The position numbers were made by a program, and so were the translations under genes. A stretch of DNA of 64,000 nt from Paenibacillus xylanexedens (GTDB taxonomy: Bacteria; Bacillota; Bacilli; Paenibacillales; Paenibacillaceae). The number at the start of each line of letters is the position of its first letter. The first letter of the stretch is position 1. The stretch lies in the NCBI RefSeq assembly GCF_017874615.1, contig NZ_JAGIKV010000006.1, forward strand, positions 270,477 to 334,476, written 5' to 3'. Of the stretch, positions 47,103 to 56,555 are shown in pieces. Below the pieces are notes generated by a model, which had not been told where the DNA came from, did no database searches, and worked only from the letters and a program-made list of their open reading frames with translations.

Positions 47103-49040
47103 TTAACCAATAACCGTAACCAATTTATCCTTTTCTTGCACTTCACGACTTGTTGTAGCAACCACGTCCAAATAATCAGCCGTATTAGTTACAATAATCG
47201 GTGTTACGGTCTCATATCCCGCCTCAATAATGGCCTGCAGATCGAATTCAACGATCAGATCGCCAACACTCACACGATCTCCATCTTTCACATGTGCAGT
47301 GAAATGTTGACCTTTGAGCTGCACTGTATCCTGACCAATATGGATCAAAATCTCTACACCTTGATCATCTACAAGACCAATTGCATGTTTGGTACGATAA
47401 ATCGTCTGTACCACACCATTAATCGGGGATACAACTCTCCCACTGGTTGGGCGAATAGCAATCCCTTTACCCATATGTTCACCAGCAAATGTAGCATCAT
47501 TAATTTCTTGCAAAGGAACTACCTCACCCGTCATCGGGCTGGCAATTTCGTAGCGATTGTTTGGATTAGGCTCAAGTGCAGCCTTCTCTTCTTTTACTGG
47601 CTCTGGAGCCTGTTTGGCAGCCTCCGGATTAGCAGGATCTTTGAATCCTACAAAATAAACGAGAACAAAGCCTAGTACAAAAGCAATGATAGTGGCAATC
47701 ATCGCCATCCAAAATTCATAGTTGATCCCTTCTGTGGGGCTAATCAGCGCTGGAACACCAAAGATGCCTGAAGCAAATACAAACATTTTGGAGCCAGCGA
47801 AGCCAATAATACCACCAGCGGTTGCAGAAGCAATACAACTCATAATAAATGGTTTTTTCAATGGCAAAGTAAGACCATAAATAGCAGGCTCAGTTACACC
47901 AAAAATCCCGGACACAAAGGCAGGAACACCCAGTGATTTGAGTTTGGTATTTTTCGTTTTGAGCATAACGCCAAGAACAGCACCAATCTGAGCAAAGGAA
48001 GCAGCAAACATCATCGCCAGAATTGGATCTGCTTTCAGTGTGGACAGATTAAGCAGCATGATTGGTACGATACCCCAGTGTAACCCGAAGATAACCAATA
48101 CTTGCCACAATCCACCAACAACAATACCTGTTACCAATGGACTCAAGTCGTAGATGCCCGATACCCCGGCACCAATCAGCTGACTTGCCCATGTTGCGAT
48201 TGGACCAATCAAGAGGAATGTTACAGGTACAACAATCAGAATTGTAAAGAATGGCGTGAGGAACGTTCTCACAACAGAAGGAATGATCTTTTTAAAGAAC
48301 GCTTCTACCTTTGCTCCAAAATAAGCAGCAATAATAATCGGAATGACGGATGAGGAATAACTCATCAAGATAACGGGAATACCCAGGAACGTGATATGAA
48401 TCGGTGATTCAAACAATGTGCCTGCAAACAGCGTATAGAGCGGTTCCCCACCACTAAGACCGGATAAGGTCGGATATACTAGTGATGCTCCGATGGCCAT
48501 CCCGAGGAATGGAGATCCACCGAATTTTTTCATAGCTGTGTAACCCAGGAAGATCGGGAAGAAGTAGAACAGACAGTCTCCTGCAGCATTCAACAATTGA
48601 TATGTTCCTGAAGCCGGGTCCAGCCATTCGAGAGAAGTAAACATGGACAGGAAACCTTTGATCATCCCTGTTGCAGCTAGCAATCCGAGAATGGGTGTAA
48701 ATACACCTGAGATCAAGTCGATAAACTGACCCAAGAGACTCTCTTTTTTACCGGAATATTCTGAATCATCACTTGAGACCGGTTCATCCGCATTCATATT
48801 ACCCACCTGTAACAAGGCTTTATACACATCAGACACTTCGTTACCCACTACTACCTGGTATTGCCCCCCGCTTTGCATTACCGTTATAACTCCAGGTAAA
48901 TTTTTAAGTTCGTCTGTTTTGGCATTATTGTCATTTTTTAATTTGAAACGAAGTCTGGTCGCGCAGTGCACCACGCTGTTAATGTTCTGTTTTCCACCAA
49001 CACCAGACAGAATGTCCTTGGCTAATTGTTCGTGTTTCAT
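47103..49040 (-). CDS. Beta-glucoside PTS transporter EIIBCA (second copy)
   Basis: 645 residues, the same EIIB-EIIC-EIIA order as its neighbour and closely similar to it throughout (for example GVTEPAIYGLTLPLKKPF). The EIIB phosphocysteine is Cys26 (VVHCATRLRF); EIIA carries EILIHIGQDTVQL. ATG 49040 (MKHEQLAKD) is preferred to the GTG at 49070, with AAAGGAAG upstream. A RAT and terminator lie between it and the licT gene. The close pair suggests tandem duplication with divergence of substrate or control. Confidence 0.91.
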   Translation of the reverse strand: MKHEQLAKDILSGVGGKQNINSVVHCATRLRFKLKNDNNAKTDELKNLPGVITVMQSGGQYQVVVGNEVSDVYKALLQVGNMNADEPVSSDDSEYSGKKESLLGQFIDLISGVFTPILGLLAATGMIKGFLSMFTSLEWLDPASGTYQLLNAAGDCLFYFFPIFLGYTAMKKFGGSPFLGMAIGASLVYPTLSGLSGGEPLYTLFAGTLFESPIHITFLGIPVILMSYSSSVIPIIIAAYFGAKVEAFFKKIIPSVVRTFLTPFFTILIVVPVTFLLIGPIATWASQLIGAGVSGIYDLSPLVTGIVVGGLWQVLVIFGLHWGIVPIMLLNLSTLKADPILAMMFAASFAQIGAVLGVMLKTKNTKLKSLGVPAFVSGIFGVTEPAIYGLTLPLKKPFIMSCIASATAGGIIGFAGSKMFVFASGIFGVPALISPTEGINYEFWMAMIATIIAFVLGFVLVYFVGFKDPANPEAAKQAPEPVKEEKAALEPNPNNRYEIASPMTGEVVPLQEINDATFAGEHMGKGIAIRPTSGRVVSPINGVVQTIYRTKHAIGLVDDQGVEILIHIGQDTVQLKGQHFTAHVKDGDRVSVGDLIVEFDLQAIIEAGYETVTPIIVTNTADYLDVVATTSREVQEKDKLVTVIG

Positions 49041-49095
49041 GAAGTCTTTTCTTCCTTTCTGGCTAGACACGGATTCGGAGCATATTGGAGAGAAT

Positions 49096-49168
49096 AAAAA
49101 AACCTGAACATCTGAATGTATGGAACATCCGGTTAACGGTATGTTCTGTCATTCAAGCGTTCAGGTTT
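49096..49168 (-). terminator. Antitermination-controlled terminator between licT and the second PTS gene
   Basis: ACCTGAAC and GTTCAGGT pair over about 60 nt, with CTTGAATG/CATTCAG inside, followed by seven T residues on the minus strand. It overlaps the RAT at 49160-49188. Confidence 0.85.
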
Positions 49169-49188
49169 TGCCCTAGTGGTTGCAACCC
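49160..49188 (-). promoter_or_regulatory. RAT antiterminator element before the second PTS gene (type B)
   Basis: The minus strand begins GGGTTGCAACC and ends GGGCAAAACCTGAA, nearly the same as the type B copy at 46773-46802. The same antiterminator could act on both PTS genes. Confidence 0.78.
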
Positions 49189-49207
49189 TGCAAGCTGATC
49201 TATGGGA

Positions 49208-50047
49208 TTATTCAGAAGTTGCATTCACAACTCTCTCAATATGAATCGTTAAGTACATCAATTCTTCGTCAGTTAGTTGATACGTGTAGTTGCTTTCAAT
49301 GAATTTCTTGATTTTCTCCGAGCACTTGTGCGCTGCTGGATACTTTTTCTGAATCATCAGGAACAGTTCATCATCGTTGTTGCTCTTGTAATGTTTTCCC
49401 TTCACCAAACGTTGGGCGAAAAACTTCAAATGCGTCACAAAGCGATAAAATGTCAGTGAGTTCTCATCAAAATCAATCTTGAAATGATACTTGATGATTG
49501 TCAAGATTTCCTGCATGACCTGCGTCATATTCTTGATGTTGGGCATTTCCTCGTTCAAAGCTGCATTAACAAAGTGAAGTGCCATAAAACCGGCTTCGTC
49601 CTCAGGCAAGATCACACCAAACTGATCACAGATCATATTGAGCGCTTCCATTCCGACTTCATATTCCTCTTTGTATAACTGCTTTGTCTCCCAGATTAAA
49701 CCGTTGCGTATGGGCAGATTCTTGCGATACCGCTCAATGGCAAAGTGAATATGGTCTGTGAGATGTAAGTAAATGCTCTCATTTAATTTCTTGCCAAGTT
49801 TTAATTTGGCGTAAGCGATGATTTCCTCGGATACTTTCATGTATTCCAGAGGAATGCTTGAGATTAATGCCTTGAAGTTTTCCTGAATATCTTCATTCTG
49901 TAAAGTAAATATCTTGTCGATATGCTGCTCGGAAACCATATCACCCGCCCGCTTCTGATAAGCAATCCCCCGGCCAATGATAATAACTTCCTGTTCGTCA
50001 TTCATTGCAACTACAGCATTATTGTTCAGCACCTTCTCGATTTTCAC
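49208..50047 (-). CDS. licT: LicT/BglG family transcriptional antiterminator (first copy)
   Basis: 279 residues. The N-terminal RNA-binding CAT domain opens VKIEKVLNNNAVVAMND. Two PRD domains follow with conserved His in TDHIHFAIERY, MALHFVNAAL and YLTIHIERV. Unphosphorylated or HPr-phosphorylated forms bind RAT RNA and prevent termination when beta-glucosides are present. The GTG at 50047 is chosen because GGAGTG lies just upstream and the CAT domain begins there; the longer frame to 50119 would cover the RAT. It heads a unit with the second PTS gene. Confidence 0.9.
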   Translation of the reverse strand: MKIEKVLNNNAVVAMNDEQEVIIIGRGIAYQKRAGDMVSEQHIDKIFTLQNEDIQENFKALISSIPLEYMKVSEEIIAYAKLKLGKKLNESIYLHLTDHIHFAIERYRKNLPIRNGLIWETKQLYKEEYEVGMEALNMICDQFGVILPEDEAGFMALHFVNAALNEEMPNIKNMTQVMQEILTIIKYHFKIDFDENSLTFYRFVTHLKFFAQRLVKGKHYKSNNDDELFLMIQKKYPAAHKCSEKIKKFIESNYTYQLTDEELMYLTIHIERVVNATSE

Positions 50048-50102
50048 TTTATCACTCCAATATACAGAAAAAGACAAACCAATCCCTTTTCTCAAGGTAT
50101 AC

Positions 50103-50131
50103 GGCTTTGCCTGATTCAACAGTTACAACCC
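50103..50131 (-). promoter_or_regulatory. RAT element in the leader of the first licT gene (type A)
   Basis: The minus strand reads GGGTTGTAACTG, then AATCAGGCAAAGCC. A weak hairpin (CAAA-CC with GGTTTG) and a T-run come after it, before the GTG. It implies self-control of the antiterminator. Confidence 0.7.
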
Positions 50132-50138
50132 GATATGT

Positions 50139-50152
50139 TGTACGCGCTTCCC
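50139..50152 (-). promoter_or_regulatory. Weak cre-like site upstream of the first licT gene
   Basis: GGGAAGCGCGTACA matches the cre consensus at 11 of 14 positions. It occupies the same place relative to promoter and RAT as the site at 46920. Confidence 0.4.
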
Positions 50153-50154
50153 TC

Positions 50155-50183
50155 ATAATATTACAAATTTCTACACAGTGCAA
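50155..50183 (-). promoter_or_regulatory. Promoter of the first licT-PTS operon
   Basis: On the minus strand TTGCAC (50183-50178), 17 nt, then TATTAT (50160-50155), with the leader RAT starting about 25 nt later. Confidence 0.65.
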
Positions 50184-50271
50184 CATAAAGTTAATATCGA
50201 ATTAGCATGACTCCTGATCTAGGTAAATATACTCACAGGACTGAGCAAATCAAGAATTATTTTACAGGGAT

Positions 50272-50577
50272 TCACGGTTTATTGTTTTTGTTGTCTTTCT
50301 CCAGCTCTGCTTCAATTTTTCGATTAATCATGTTCATTTCTTCTGAACTCAAACGATCGACATCTTTAAATTGCTTATCCATCTCGTACTCTTTCGCCTC
50401 ACCTTTGTTCATTAGCCCCAGATGATTCTTGATGTCTCGGATATCTTCACGCATATGCATCGTCTGACGGTAATGATCTACAACGAGTGCAAAAATAATA
50501 CCCCCGGCCACTATTGGACCAAATGGGATCAGATAACATAAAACAAGTCCTATGAGCAAAAATATAACAAAGTACAT
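50272..50577 (-). CDS. Small membrane protein, hypothetical
   Basis: 101 residues. Two closely spaced hydrophobic stretches (FVIFLLIGLVLCYLIPFGPI, then VAGGIIFALVV) are followed by a charged helical tail (EDIRDIKNHLGL to EAELEKDNKN) likely to form a coiled coil in the cytosol. GAGGGG is about 11 nt upstream. No named family recognised. Confidence 0.6.
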   Translation of the reverse strand: MYFVIFLLIGLVLCYLIPFGPIVAGGIIFALVVDHYRQTMHMREDIRDIKNHLGLMNKGEAKEYEMDKQFKDVDRLSSEEMNMINRKIEAELEKDNKNNKP

Positions 50578-50671
50578 GATGTAGTGCCCCTCTCATATAA
50601 AGTATCTACTTTGCTAAGTTAGACGTTTCTCAGATTACAAATTAAATCGTTTCTGGATTAACTGTGCCACT

Positions 50672-51193
50672 TCATCCGGACTCTTGTGTGTTATCAATCC
50701 TTATGTAGTGCTCATGCTTGATTTCTCCCGTTTCCGAGTTCAATCGATAATGCTTCATCGTATCAAGCAAATCTCGCTCAGACCACGCGATGTCACGCTT
50801 GGTTGGCTTATGTAACAGGCGATGCGGACTTTTATTGCGCTCTAGTCTTTCTGATGCATCAGCCTCCAGTTCCACATAACAGACCTGACCTCCATTAGAT
50901 TCGAACAATTCGCTGATTTTACGGATATACTCTCCATCTTGCTCCAGATCAAACGCCCATACAAAAGTAAAAATCAGACCTGGCAGATCACTCTTTGCCA
51001 CTTCTTCAAAAATCTCCTGACGGAACAGATTAACCAGTCGTTTGCCTTGTGGTGTACCATAGCTGAAATAAGGAGACACCAATTCAATGGTCATATGGTT
51101 ATGAAACAATTTAAGCTTTGTTATCTTCTCCAGTTCTTGCCCAACCGTCATTTTGCCCACAGCCTGCGGACCAAAAATAATCACCAATTTCAT
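50672..51193 (-). CDS. P-loop nucleotide kinase-like protein with a C-terminal frameshift
   Basis: 173 residues as read. The Walker A loop is GPQAVGKMT near residue 8, followed by FHNHMTIELV and a late LLHKPTKRDI, as in small AAA/shikimate-kinase-like proteins of Bacillales. The frame ends DNTQESG-stop. One base less in the ACACAC stretch would instead read on as KSPDEVAQLIQKRFNL to a TAA at 50637-50635, a sensible helical end. So the gene is probably one base out of frame, in nature or through sequencing. Confidence 0.75.
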   Translation of the reverse strand: MKLVIIFGPQAVGKMTVGQELEKITKLKLFHNHMTIELVSPYFSYGTPQGKRLVNLFRQEIFEEVAKSDLPGLIFTFVWAFDLEQDGEYIRKISELFESNGGQVCYVELEADASERLERNKSPHRLLHKPTKRDIAWSERDLLDTMKHYRLNSETGEIKHEHYIRIDNTQESG

Positions 51194-51278
51194 TTGATCA
51201 CTCCTGACAAGGTAGTGTTCATTCCATTAATTCAATTTTATGGACATTAAACTCTATAATACCTTCTTTAGGGCAAAT

Positions 51279-51330
51279 AAAAAAGAGGTTTCAAGTGATT
51301 CCCTCAACGCGTGAGGGCTTGAAAACTCTT
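51279..51330 (-). terminator. Terminator after the acyltransferase gene
   Basis: AAGAGTTTTCAAG pairs with CTTGAAACCTCTT with one mismatch, and CCCTCA/TGAGGG forms an inner stem. Six T residues follow on the minus strand. Confidence 0.85.
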
Positions 51331-51359
51331 TATATTTAATTGAATATGTTTATTTATAC

Positions 51360-52448
51360 TTACCGTCCGATCAGTACCCATCCCCACTTCATCCGCCGCA
51401 ATCCCATCGAGCAGATCCATGAGATCAGGAGGGCCACAACATAAGATAGAATGATGCCCACGCTGAAGTGCCGAACCAGGTCATCTGTGAATTCACGCCT
51501 CCAGAAGAGCAGTACGAGTGGATGCATTAAAAATACACCGAACGCAACTGTACCCAAGGAGTCCAGAATACGCGTAGCTTTACGAACCTCGGTATGTTTT
51601 CCTGTGCCGATTCGTTCACTAAAGATCAGTAGAAGCAGGCAGGCTGACAAGGTAAACAGATTACGGAACAGGAACAGCACGGTATAGGTTATAACCGGGT
51701 ATGCAGCAAAAGCGGTTTTGATATAAGCATTACCATATATAAAAATGGCACCTCCACCCAACAACGCAGCTATGAGCATATAACGGTGAGTATACAGTTT
51801 GTTCAATGCCCACTCAAAGTTCAACCCAACCCATGCGCCAAATCCAATCACGATCAGATAACTGGGTAACAAACTTCCTGTCCGTTCGAAGTGAAACTGC
51901 AAATGAAGTGCATAGAAGATCGCTTGGCCCGCAATAAAGAATAATGGCAAGTACCGATTAAACAAACGATGGCGTGTAAGGGACAGAAGCCATGGAAAAA
52001 CGATATAGAATTGAAGAATAATCAGAAAAAAGTACAAGTGCGTATGAGCGGTTCCCATCACTAATTGTTTGGCAAATTGAACACCATGGGTCAACGGTTC
52101 TTTGCCCGCAAGCAACTGTTTAATGGCAAAGTAGATAAGGGACCACACCAAATAAGGTACAAATACATTAAATAAACGCTTCTTATAAAAAGCGAGCATC
52201 CAACCCTTCTCATTCACCTTGGAGCTGTAGTTGTAGAACAAGACCAGAGATGACAGGAACAGAAACGCTGGAACCGCAAATTGCAAAAACGTGTTCCAGA
52301 AATAATACACATCATGATCTAATGTATGCTTGGGGTAATGCGCAACTGCTGTTGAAGTTGCATGAATAGCTACCACTGCCATGATGGCAAAAGCACGATA
52401 GAGATCCAGATACTCAATTCGCCGGGGCCGATTAACCGGTTGATTCAT
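51360..52448 (-). CDS. Acyltransferase family 3 (OafA/WecH-type) membrane protein
   Basis: 362 residues with about ten hydrophobic segments. It opens RIEYLDLYRAFAIMAVVAIHATS, containing the conserved early His, and continues FAVPAFLFLSSLVLFY. It ends with the late FGVFLMHPLVLLF element. This family O-acetylates cell-surface sugars. ATG 52448 has GTGAGG 8 nt before it; the upstream extension to 52544 has no support. It stands alone, with a terminator after it. Confidence 0.87.
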   Translation of the reverse strand: MNQPVNRPRRIEYLDLYRAFAIMAVVAIHATSTAVAHYPKHTLDHDVYYFWNTFLQFAVPAFLFLSSLVLFYNYSSKVNEKGWMLAFYKKRLFNVFVPYLVWSLIYFAIKQLLAGKEPLTHGVQFAKQLVMGTAHTHLYFFLIILQFYIVFPWLLSLTRHRLFNRYLPLFFIAGQAIFYALHLQFHFERTGSLLPSYLIVIGFGAWVGLNFEWALNKLYTHRYMLIAALLGGGAIFIYGNAYIKTAFAAYPVITYTVLFLFRNLFTLSACLLLLIFSERIGTGKHTEVRKATRILDSLGTVAFGVFLMHPLVLLFWRREFTDDLVRHFSVGIILSYVVALLISWICSMGLRRMKWGWVLIGR

Positions 52449-52588
52449 AAAGATAACCTCACTTGTGCCTGATATGGGATGATAGTTTCCGGCCGCAATC
52501 CAGATTCTATGCTTCATTTTAATCAGCACACGAGGGTAATACAATCATAATCCATATTATTTTCGTTATATTACATCATTATTCTGCA

Positions 52589-53128
52589 TTATTCGACATT
52601 CTCTATCCAGAATCGTTCAACAACGTTGCCATTGGACTCCACATAGTCTTCATCCCGAATGCCACCATTTCGAAGGATAACCCTTCTGGAAGGCTCATTA
52701 ACCGCATCACATACGACCAATACTTTGGAAATCCCAAGCTCTCTCGTTTTCTCCAAAGAAATCCTGAGAATTTCGGAACCATAGCCATTGTGCCGCTCTC
52801 CTGGACGAATACCATATCCAATATGCCCTCCACTGTTGAACAATTTATCGTTAAGCTCATGCCTTATATTCACGGCACCCACGATTTGTTGACTCTCCGT
52901 GACCAGCCAATATGTACTGTCTTTGACCCAGTCCTCCGGGATGTCGATCCCTTGTTCATTGCGCTGCAAAAACGCCAACATCTCATCGAACGCATAAGGA
53001 TCTTTGGAAATGACCCAAGGTACCATTAATTCTCCACTTCTGACCCAGTCTTCATAAAATGCCAAATACGCATCCTTATAGGCTTTTGATGGTTTAATTA
53101 ATCTAACGTGTTCTTTCCCCATGATCAT
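52589..53128 (-). CDS. GNAT family acetyltransferase
   Basis: 179 residues from the ATG at 53128. The acetyl-CoA motif is IGYGIRPGERHNGYGSEIL, with the Q/R-x-x-G-x-G/A loop replaced by RHNGYG. The late NEPSRRVILRNGG is the beta4-alpha4 element. This fits the COG3981-type predicted acetyltransferases. GGGAGG is 5 nt upstream; the ATG at 53122 is an alternative. The 5' end overlaps the end of the Imm5-like gene by 26 nt, so translation is probably coupled. Confidence 0.83.
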   Translation of the reverse strand: MIMGKEHVRLIKPSKAYKDAYLAFYEDWVRSGELMVPWVISKDPYAFDEMLAFLQRNEQGIDIPEDWVKDSTYWLVTESQQIVGAVNIRHELNDKLFNSGGHIGYGIRPGERHNGYGSEILRISLEKTRELGISKVLVVCDAVNEPSRRVILRNGGIRDEDYVESNGNVVERFWIENVE

Positions 53129-53576
53129 TACAACCTCCCAACAGATATTGATATTGCCACATTCTCTCTTCCAGGACACGACGTTCTTGTTCTTCCATCA
53201 AAGAGTCATAAAAGATAGCTTTCACTGCATAGGTTGCGGCATGCACCGCATGGCCTTTTACATGGGCCGTTGCAGCTGCGTGTCCCGCCGCACGAGATGC
53301 AGCAGAGGCAGCGACATGATCGGTTTCCCGTGCAGCAGCATGAGCTGCAAAAGCCGCCTTTCGAGCATCAACCATGGTAATCTCACCACAGATCCAACCT
53401 CTTCCTGCGTCAATGGCATCACGGGCGCGGAGATCCTCCGACTTCTTCTCAAATATATACAAGACACGTGCCGCACACTCCGCAGCCCAACAGGCCAATG
53501 TATGGTGATCCTGTTGCTTAGCCAAATCCTCTATTTCACTATGTAAAGGTGCATCTTTGAATGCAGGTTTTGCCAT
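53103..53576 (-). CDS. Imm5-like putative immunity protein
   Basis: 157 residues, all helical. ARDAIDAGRGWICGEI, then ARKAAFAAHAAARETDHVAA and AGHAAATAHVKGHAVHAA, form the Ala/His-rich pattern of the Imm5 family, predicted immunity proteins of polymorphic toxin systems. ATG 53576 has AAAGGAG 7 nt upstream; the ATG at 53582 is too close to it. No toxin gene is beside it, so it may be an orphan or have another job. It overlaps the downstream GNAT gene. Confidence 0.72.
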   Translation of the reverse strand: MAKPAFKDAPLHSEIEDLAKQQDHHTLACWAAECAARVLYIFEKKSEDLRARDAIDAGRGWICGEITMVDARKAAFAAHAAARETDHVAASAASRAAGHAAATAHVKGHAVHAATYAVKAIFYDSLMEEQERRVLEERMWQYQYLLGGCNDHGERTR

Positions 53577-53630
53577 GGTCATGCTCCTTTCATTGTTCAA
53601 ATACTACAAATTCACTCTCAGACAAGTTCG

Positions 53631-53657
53631 AAAAAGGACCTGCGTGTGTGCAGATCC
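53631..53657 (-). terminator. Terminator after the rhamnosidase gene
   Basis: AGGATCTGC and GCAGGTCCT pair with one mismatch around a six-base loop; five T residues follow on the minus strand, 35 nt beyond the stop. Confidence 0.8.
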
Positions 53658-53691
53658 TCTTCAAGTGTCCCTCTTAACGCTTATTCTATCA

Positions 53692-56421
53692 TTATACGGA
53701 CTCTGTCAATGTAGCCTCCTGAACATCCCGATCCTTTTTCGCATTCGTGTCTTTGTACGTAAATTGGTAACTCCCAGATCCAAGTGTGACTTCAACATCG
53801 TCTTCAATGTTTTGAATATCCTGAACTCCACTCATCTGATCCAACTGATCCAACGGTTTCCCTTGTTCCAGAACGATCTGTGCAGCTGCTCCAGGAAGAC
53901 GTACCGTACCTCTCGTGTTGGCGGGAATATGCACCCGAATCTCCATTTCACCCTCCGCCAGCCGGTGCCAGCTTGAAGCAACTTGACCATACATCGTCTC
54001 CAGACTCGCTTCCACCCAATCCAGTCCAGGTCCGGGTTGCGGCTCGATATGCACCATTCGGAATCCTGGCTGATGTTCATCGGACCGAATGCCGGCAACG
54101 TAACGATACAACCATTCTCCAATCGCTCCGTACGCATAGTGGTTAAATGAGTTCATATCAGCACTCCAGAGACTGCCATCCTCTTTGATCCCATCCCAAT
54201 GTTCCCAGACGGTCGTTGCGCCTTGAGTCACCTGATATAACCAGGACGGATAATCCTCCTGAAAAAGTAATGTATAAGCCAGGTCGTGAAGACCTGCATC
54301 ACTCAATACCGGATTCAGATAAGGTGTGCCTACGAAACCTGTAGTAAGATGATTGCCCGCCTCTTTCACGAGTTTCGCCAATTGATCAACAGCACGAGTT
54401 CGGGCAGTCGCGTCCAGCAGGTCAAATTGAAGCGCAAGAACATGTGCTGTTTGCGTAGGAACAGCAATTTTGCCGGCTGGAGTCACGAATTCATTTCGAA
54501 ACGCATGAACAATGTTTGTATGCAACTCCTTGAAATATTCAGCATCATCTGTCTTTCCAAGGACCTCAGCCGCTTTTTGAGTTAACGACACCGAATAGGC
54601 ATAGAATGCCGTTGCCACATAATCCGTGTCCGTTGCGCCGACATAACTATCGGGCTTGGAGTCCAGTCCCAGCCAATCGCCAAAGTGGAATCCCGTGTTC
54701 CACAGATACGGATTGTCACCCTGCACATGAATATACTCGATCCACTGCTTCATACTCTCATATTGTTCGGCCAGTAATCTGGCATCCCCATACATCTCAT
54801 AGATGGTCCAAGGACAGATAACTGCTGCATCCCCCCAAGCCGCTGAGGAATGACTGGTGTCTCCCCACCCTTCTGACGTGGAACTTCTCAGATCCGGAAC
54901 GAAGAATGGAATACCTCCATCTTTTCCCTGATCCGCTTCCAGATCCCGCAGCCATTTGGTGAAGAAGGGTGCCGTATTCATCAGGTAGGAAGACGTGCGG
55001 ATAAACATCTGTGCATCCCCGGTCCATCCGAGCCGTTCATCCCTCTGTGGACAGTCTGTCGGCACATCAAGGAAATTCCCCTTTTGCCCCCACAATATAT
55101 TGTGATGCAGTTGGTTCACCAGTGGACTGGAGCATGAGAACTGACCTGTTTGCTCCATATTCGAGTGCAGTACGATTCCGGTGAATTCATCCAGACGAAC
55201 GTGTTCCGGAAAGCCAACCAGCTTCACATAACGGAACCCTTGGAACGTAAAATGTGGTTCAAATGATTCCACGCCATCCCCCTTGCACGTGTAGCGAATA
55301 CACTGCTTGGCGGCGCGAAGATTATCGGTGTAAAAGTTGCCTTGATGATCCAAGATCTCAGCATGGTGCAACTCAACCGTCTGACCCGCCTCACCTTGAA
55401 TGCTGAATCTCACCCATCCCACCATATTCTGCCCCATGTCTATTACACGATCTCCCTGTGGGGTTGTTAACAAAGCGATTGGCTGTAGCTGTTCTACTTG
55501 GGTGACGGGCACGTTCTCCTGCGCAACGATGATATCTTTGGGATGCTCCAGTACGTTCACGGGTGACCAATTCGTCTGAGATGAATCCGACCAATCGGAC
55601 TCCATTCGTGCATCATACGTCTCCCCCATATAGATGTCCGACATACGAATGGCACTAGGAGCAGCGGTCCAATCCCCATTGGATAGAATACATTCCTCTG
55701 ATCCATCTGCGTATTTCATATGCAGTTCCAGCAGCAATGCGGACGTTGAACCAAATATCTCCCGTTCTTTGTTCCAGCCAAGATATCCTCGGTACCAGCC
55801 ATCTCCCAGATTAGCCCCTAAAGTATTCTGTCCATCCTGAAGCAGGTGGGTAACATCATAAGTTTGATATTGTAATCGCTTACGATAAGAAGTCCAGCCA
55901 GGTGTAAAATAATCTTCTCCTACTCTTGTGTTGTTCATATGCAACTCGTATAATCCAAGTGCTGTTACATATATTCTGGCAGACGTAACAGGTTGTTTCA
56001 CATTAAACTGCTTGCGCATACGCGGGCATGAAGTATCTCCATCATCTGATGGTTGAGCTGTGATCCATTCTGCTTGCCACTTGTTATGACTATCCATAAG
56101 TCCCATCTCGAAATAAGCCGTTTCGGACCAGCCCGAATCACTTCCTGCATCATCCCAGGCCAGAATTCGGTAGTAGTATCGCGTTCGCGGAGAAGGCTGA
56201 AAATGGTTTAATTCCACATGTATGGATTGATCCGTGTTTATCTTGCCAGAATCCCATGCAATCTCATCAAAATCTTCTGAAATGGACAGCTGGATCTGGT
56301 ATGCGGATTGCATGCAGTTCCGACGATCAGACTGTAACTGCCAGCTTAATCTCGGTGATTTGACATCAAGACCTATCGGATTAATTCTATACTCACAGCG
56401 AAGGTGACTAACGTTGAACAT
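53692..56421 (-). CDS. Alpha-L-rhamnosidase, GH78
   Basis: 909 residues, normal for GH78. It opens VSHLRCEYRINPIGLDVKSP, the usual start. An N-terminal Bac_rhamnosid region follows, then the concanavalin-like part, then the (alpha/alpha)6 barrel. Near residue 457 is FLDVPTDCPQRDERLGWTGD, the best-known GH78 motif with acidic catalytic residues. AAAGGA is 10 nt before ATG 56421. No signal peptide, so it works inside the cell on imported rhamnosides. It is divergent from an AraC-type regulator gene that likely controls it. Confidence 0.92.
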   Translation of the reverse strand: MFNVSHLRCEYRINPIGLDVKSPRLSWQLQSDRRNCMQSAYQIQLSISEDFDEIAWDSGKINTDQSIHVELNHFQPSPRTRYYYRILAWDDAGSDSGWSETAYFEMGLMDSHNKWQAEWITAQPSDDGDTSCPRMRKQFNVKQPVTSARIYVTALGLYELHMNNTRVGEDYFTPGWTSYRKRLQYQTYDVTHLLQDGQNTLGANLGDGWYRGYLGWNKEREIFGSTSALLLELHMKYADGSEECILSNGDWTAAPSAIRMSDIYMGETYDARMESDWSDSSQTNWSPVNVLEHPKDIIVAQENVPVTQVEQLQPIALLTTPQGDRVIDMGQNMVGWVRFSIQGEAGQTVELHHAEILDHQGNFYTDNLRAAKQCIRYTCKGDGVESFEPHFTFQGFRYVKLVGFPEHVRLDEFTGIVLHSNMEQTGQFSCSSPLVNQLHHNILWGQKGNFLDVPTDCPQRDERLGWTGDAQMFIRTSSYLMNTAPFFTKWLRDLEADQGKDGGIPFFVPDLRSSTSEGWGDTSHSSAAWGDAAVICPWTIYEMYGDARLLAEQYESMKQWIEYIHVQGDNPYLWNTGFHFGDWLGLDSKPDSYVGATDTDYVATAFYAYSVSLTQKAAEVLGKTDDAEYFKELHTNIVHAFRNEFVTPAGKIAVPTQTAHVLALQFDLLDATARTRAVDQLAKLVKEAGNHLTTGFVGTPYLNPVLSDAGLHDLAYTLLFQEDYPSWLYQVTQGATTVWEHWDGIKEDGSLWSADMNSFNHYAYGAIGEWLYRYVAGIRSDEHQPGFRMVHIEPQPGPGLDWVEASLETMYGQVASSWHRLAEGEMEIRVHIPANTRGTVRLPGAAAQIVLEQGKPLDQLDQMSGVQDIQNIEDDVEVTLGSGSYQFTYKDTNAKKDRDVQEATLTESV

Positions 56422-56555
56422 TAGCAGATCGTCCTTTCCATCTTGGCTTCCCATTCGGGGTTACGATATAATTATATCGATCCTGTTGTCGTAAATACCC
56501 GGTAATCCAGACTATTTCATCCGGTGATTCAGCCATCTGTGCGAGGAGGTTGCTT

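Noticed and set aside
47007..47675. 222-codon open frame on the plus strand
   Set aside because: It is antisense to the EIIA end of the second PTS gene and to its terminator; composition is not protein-like.
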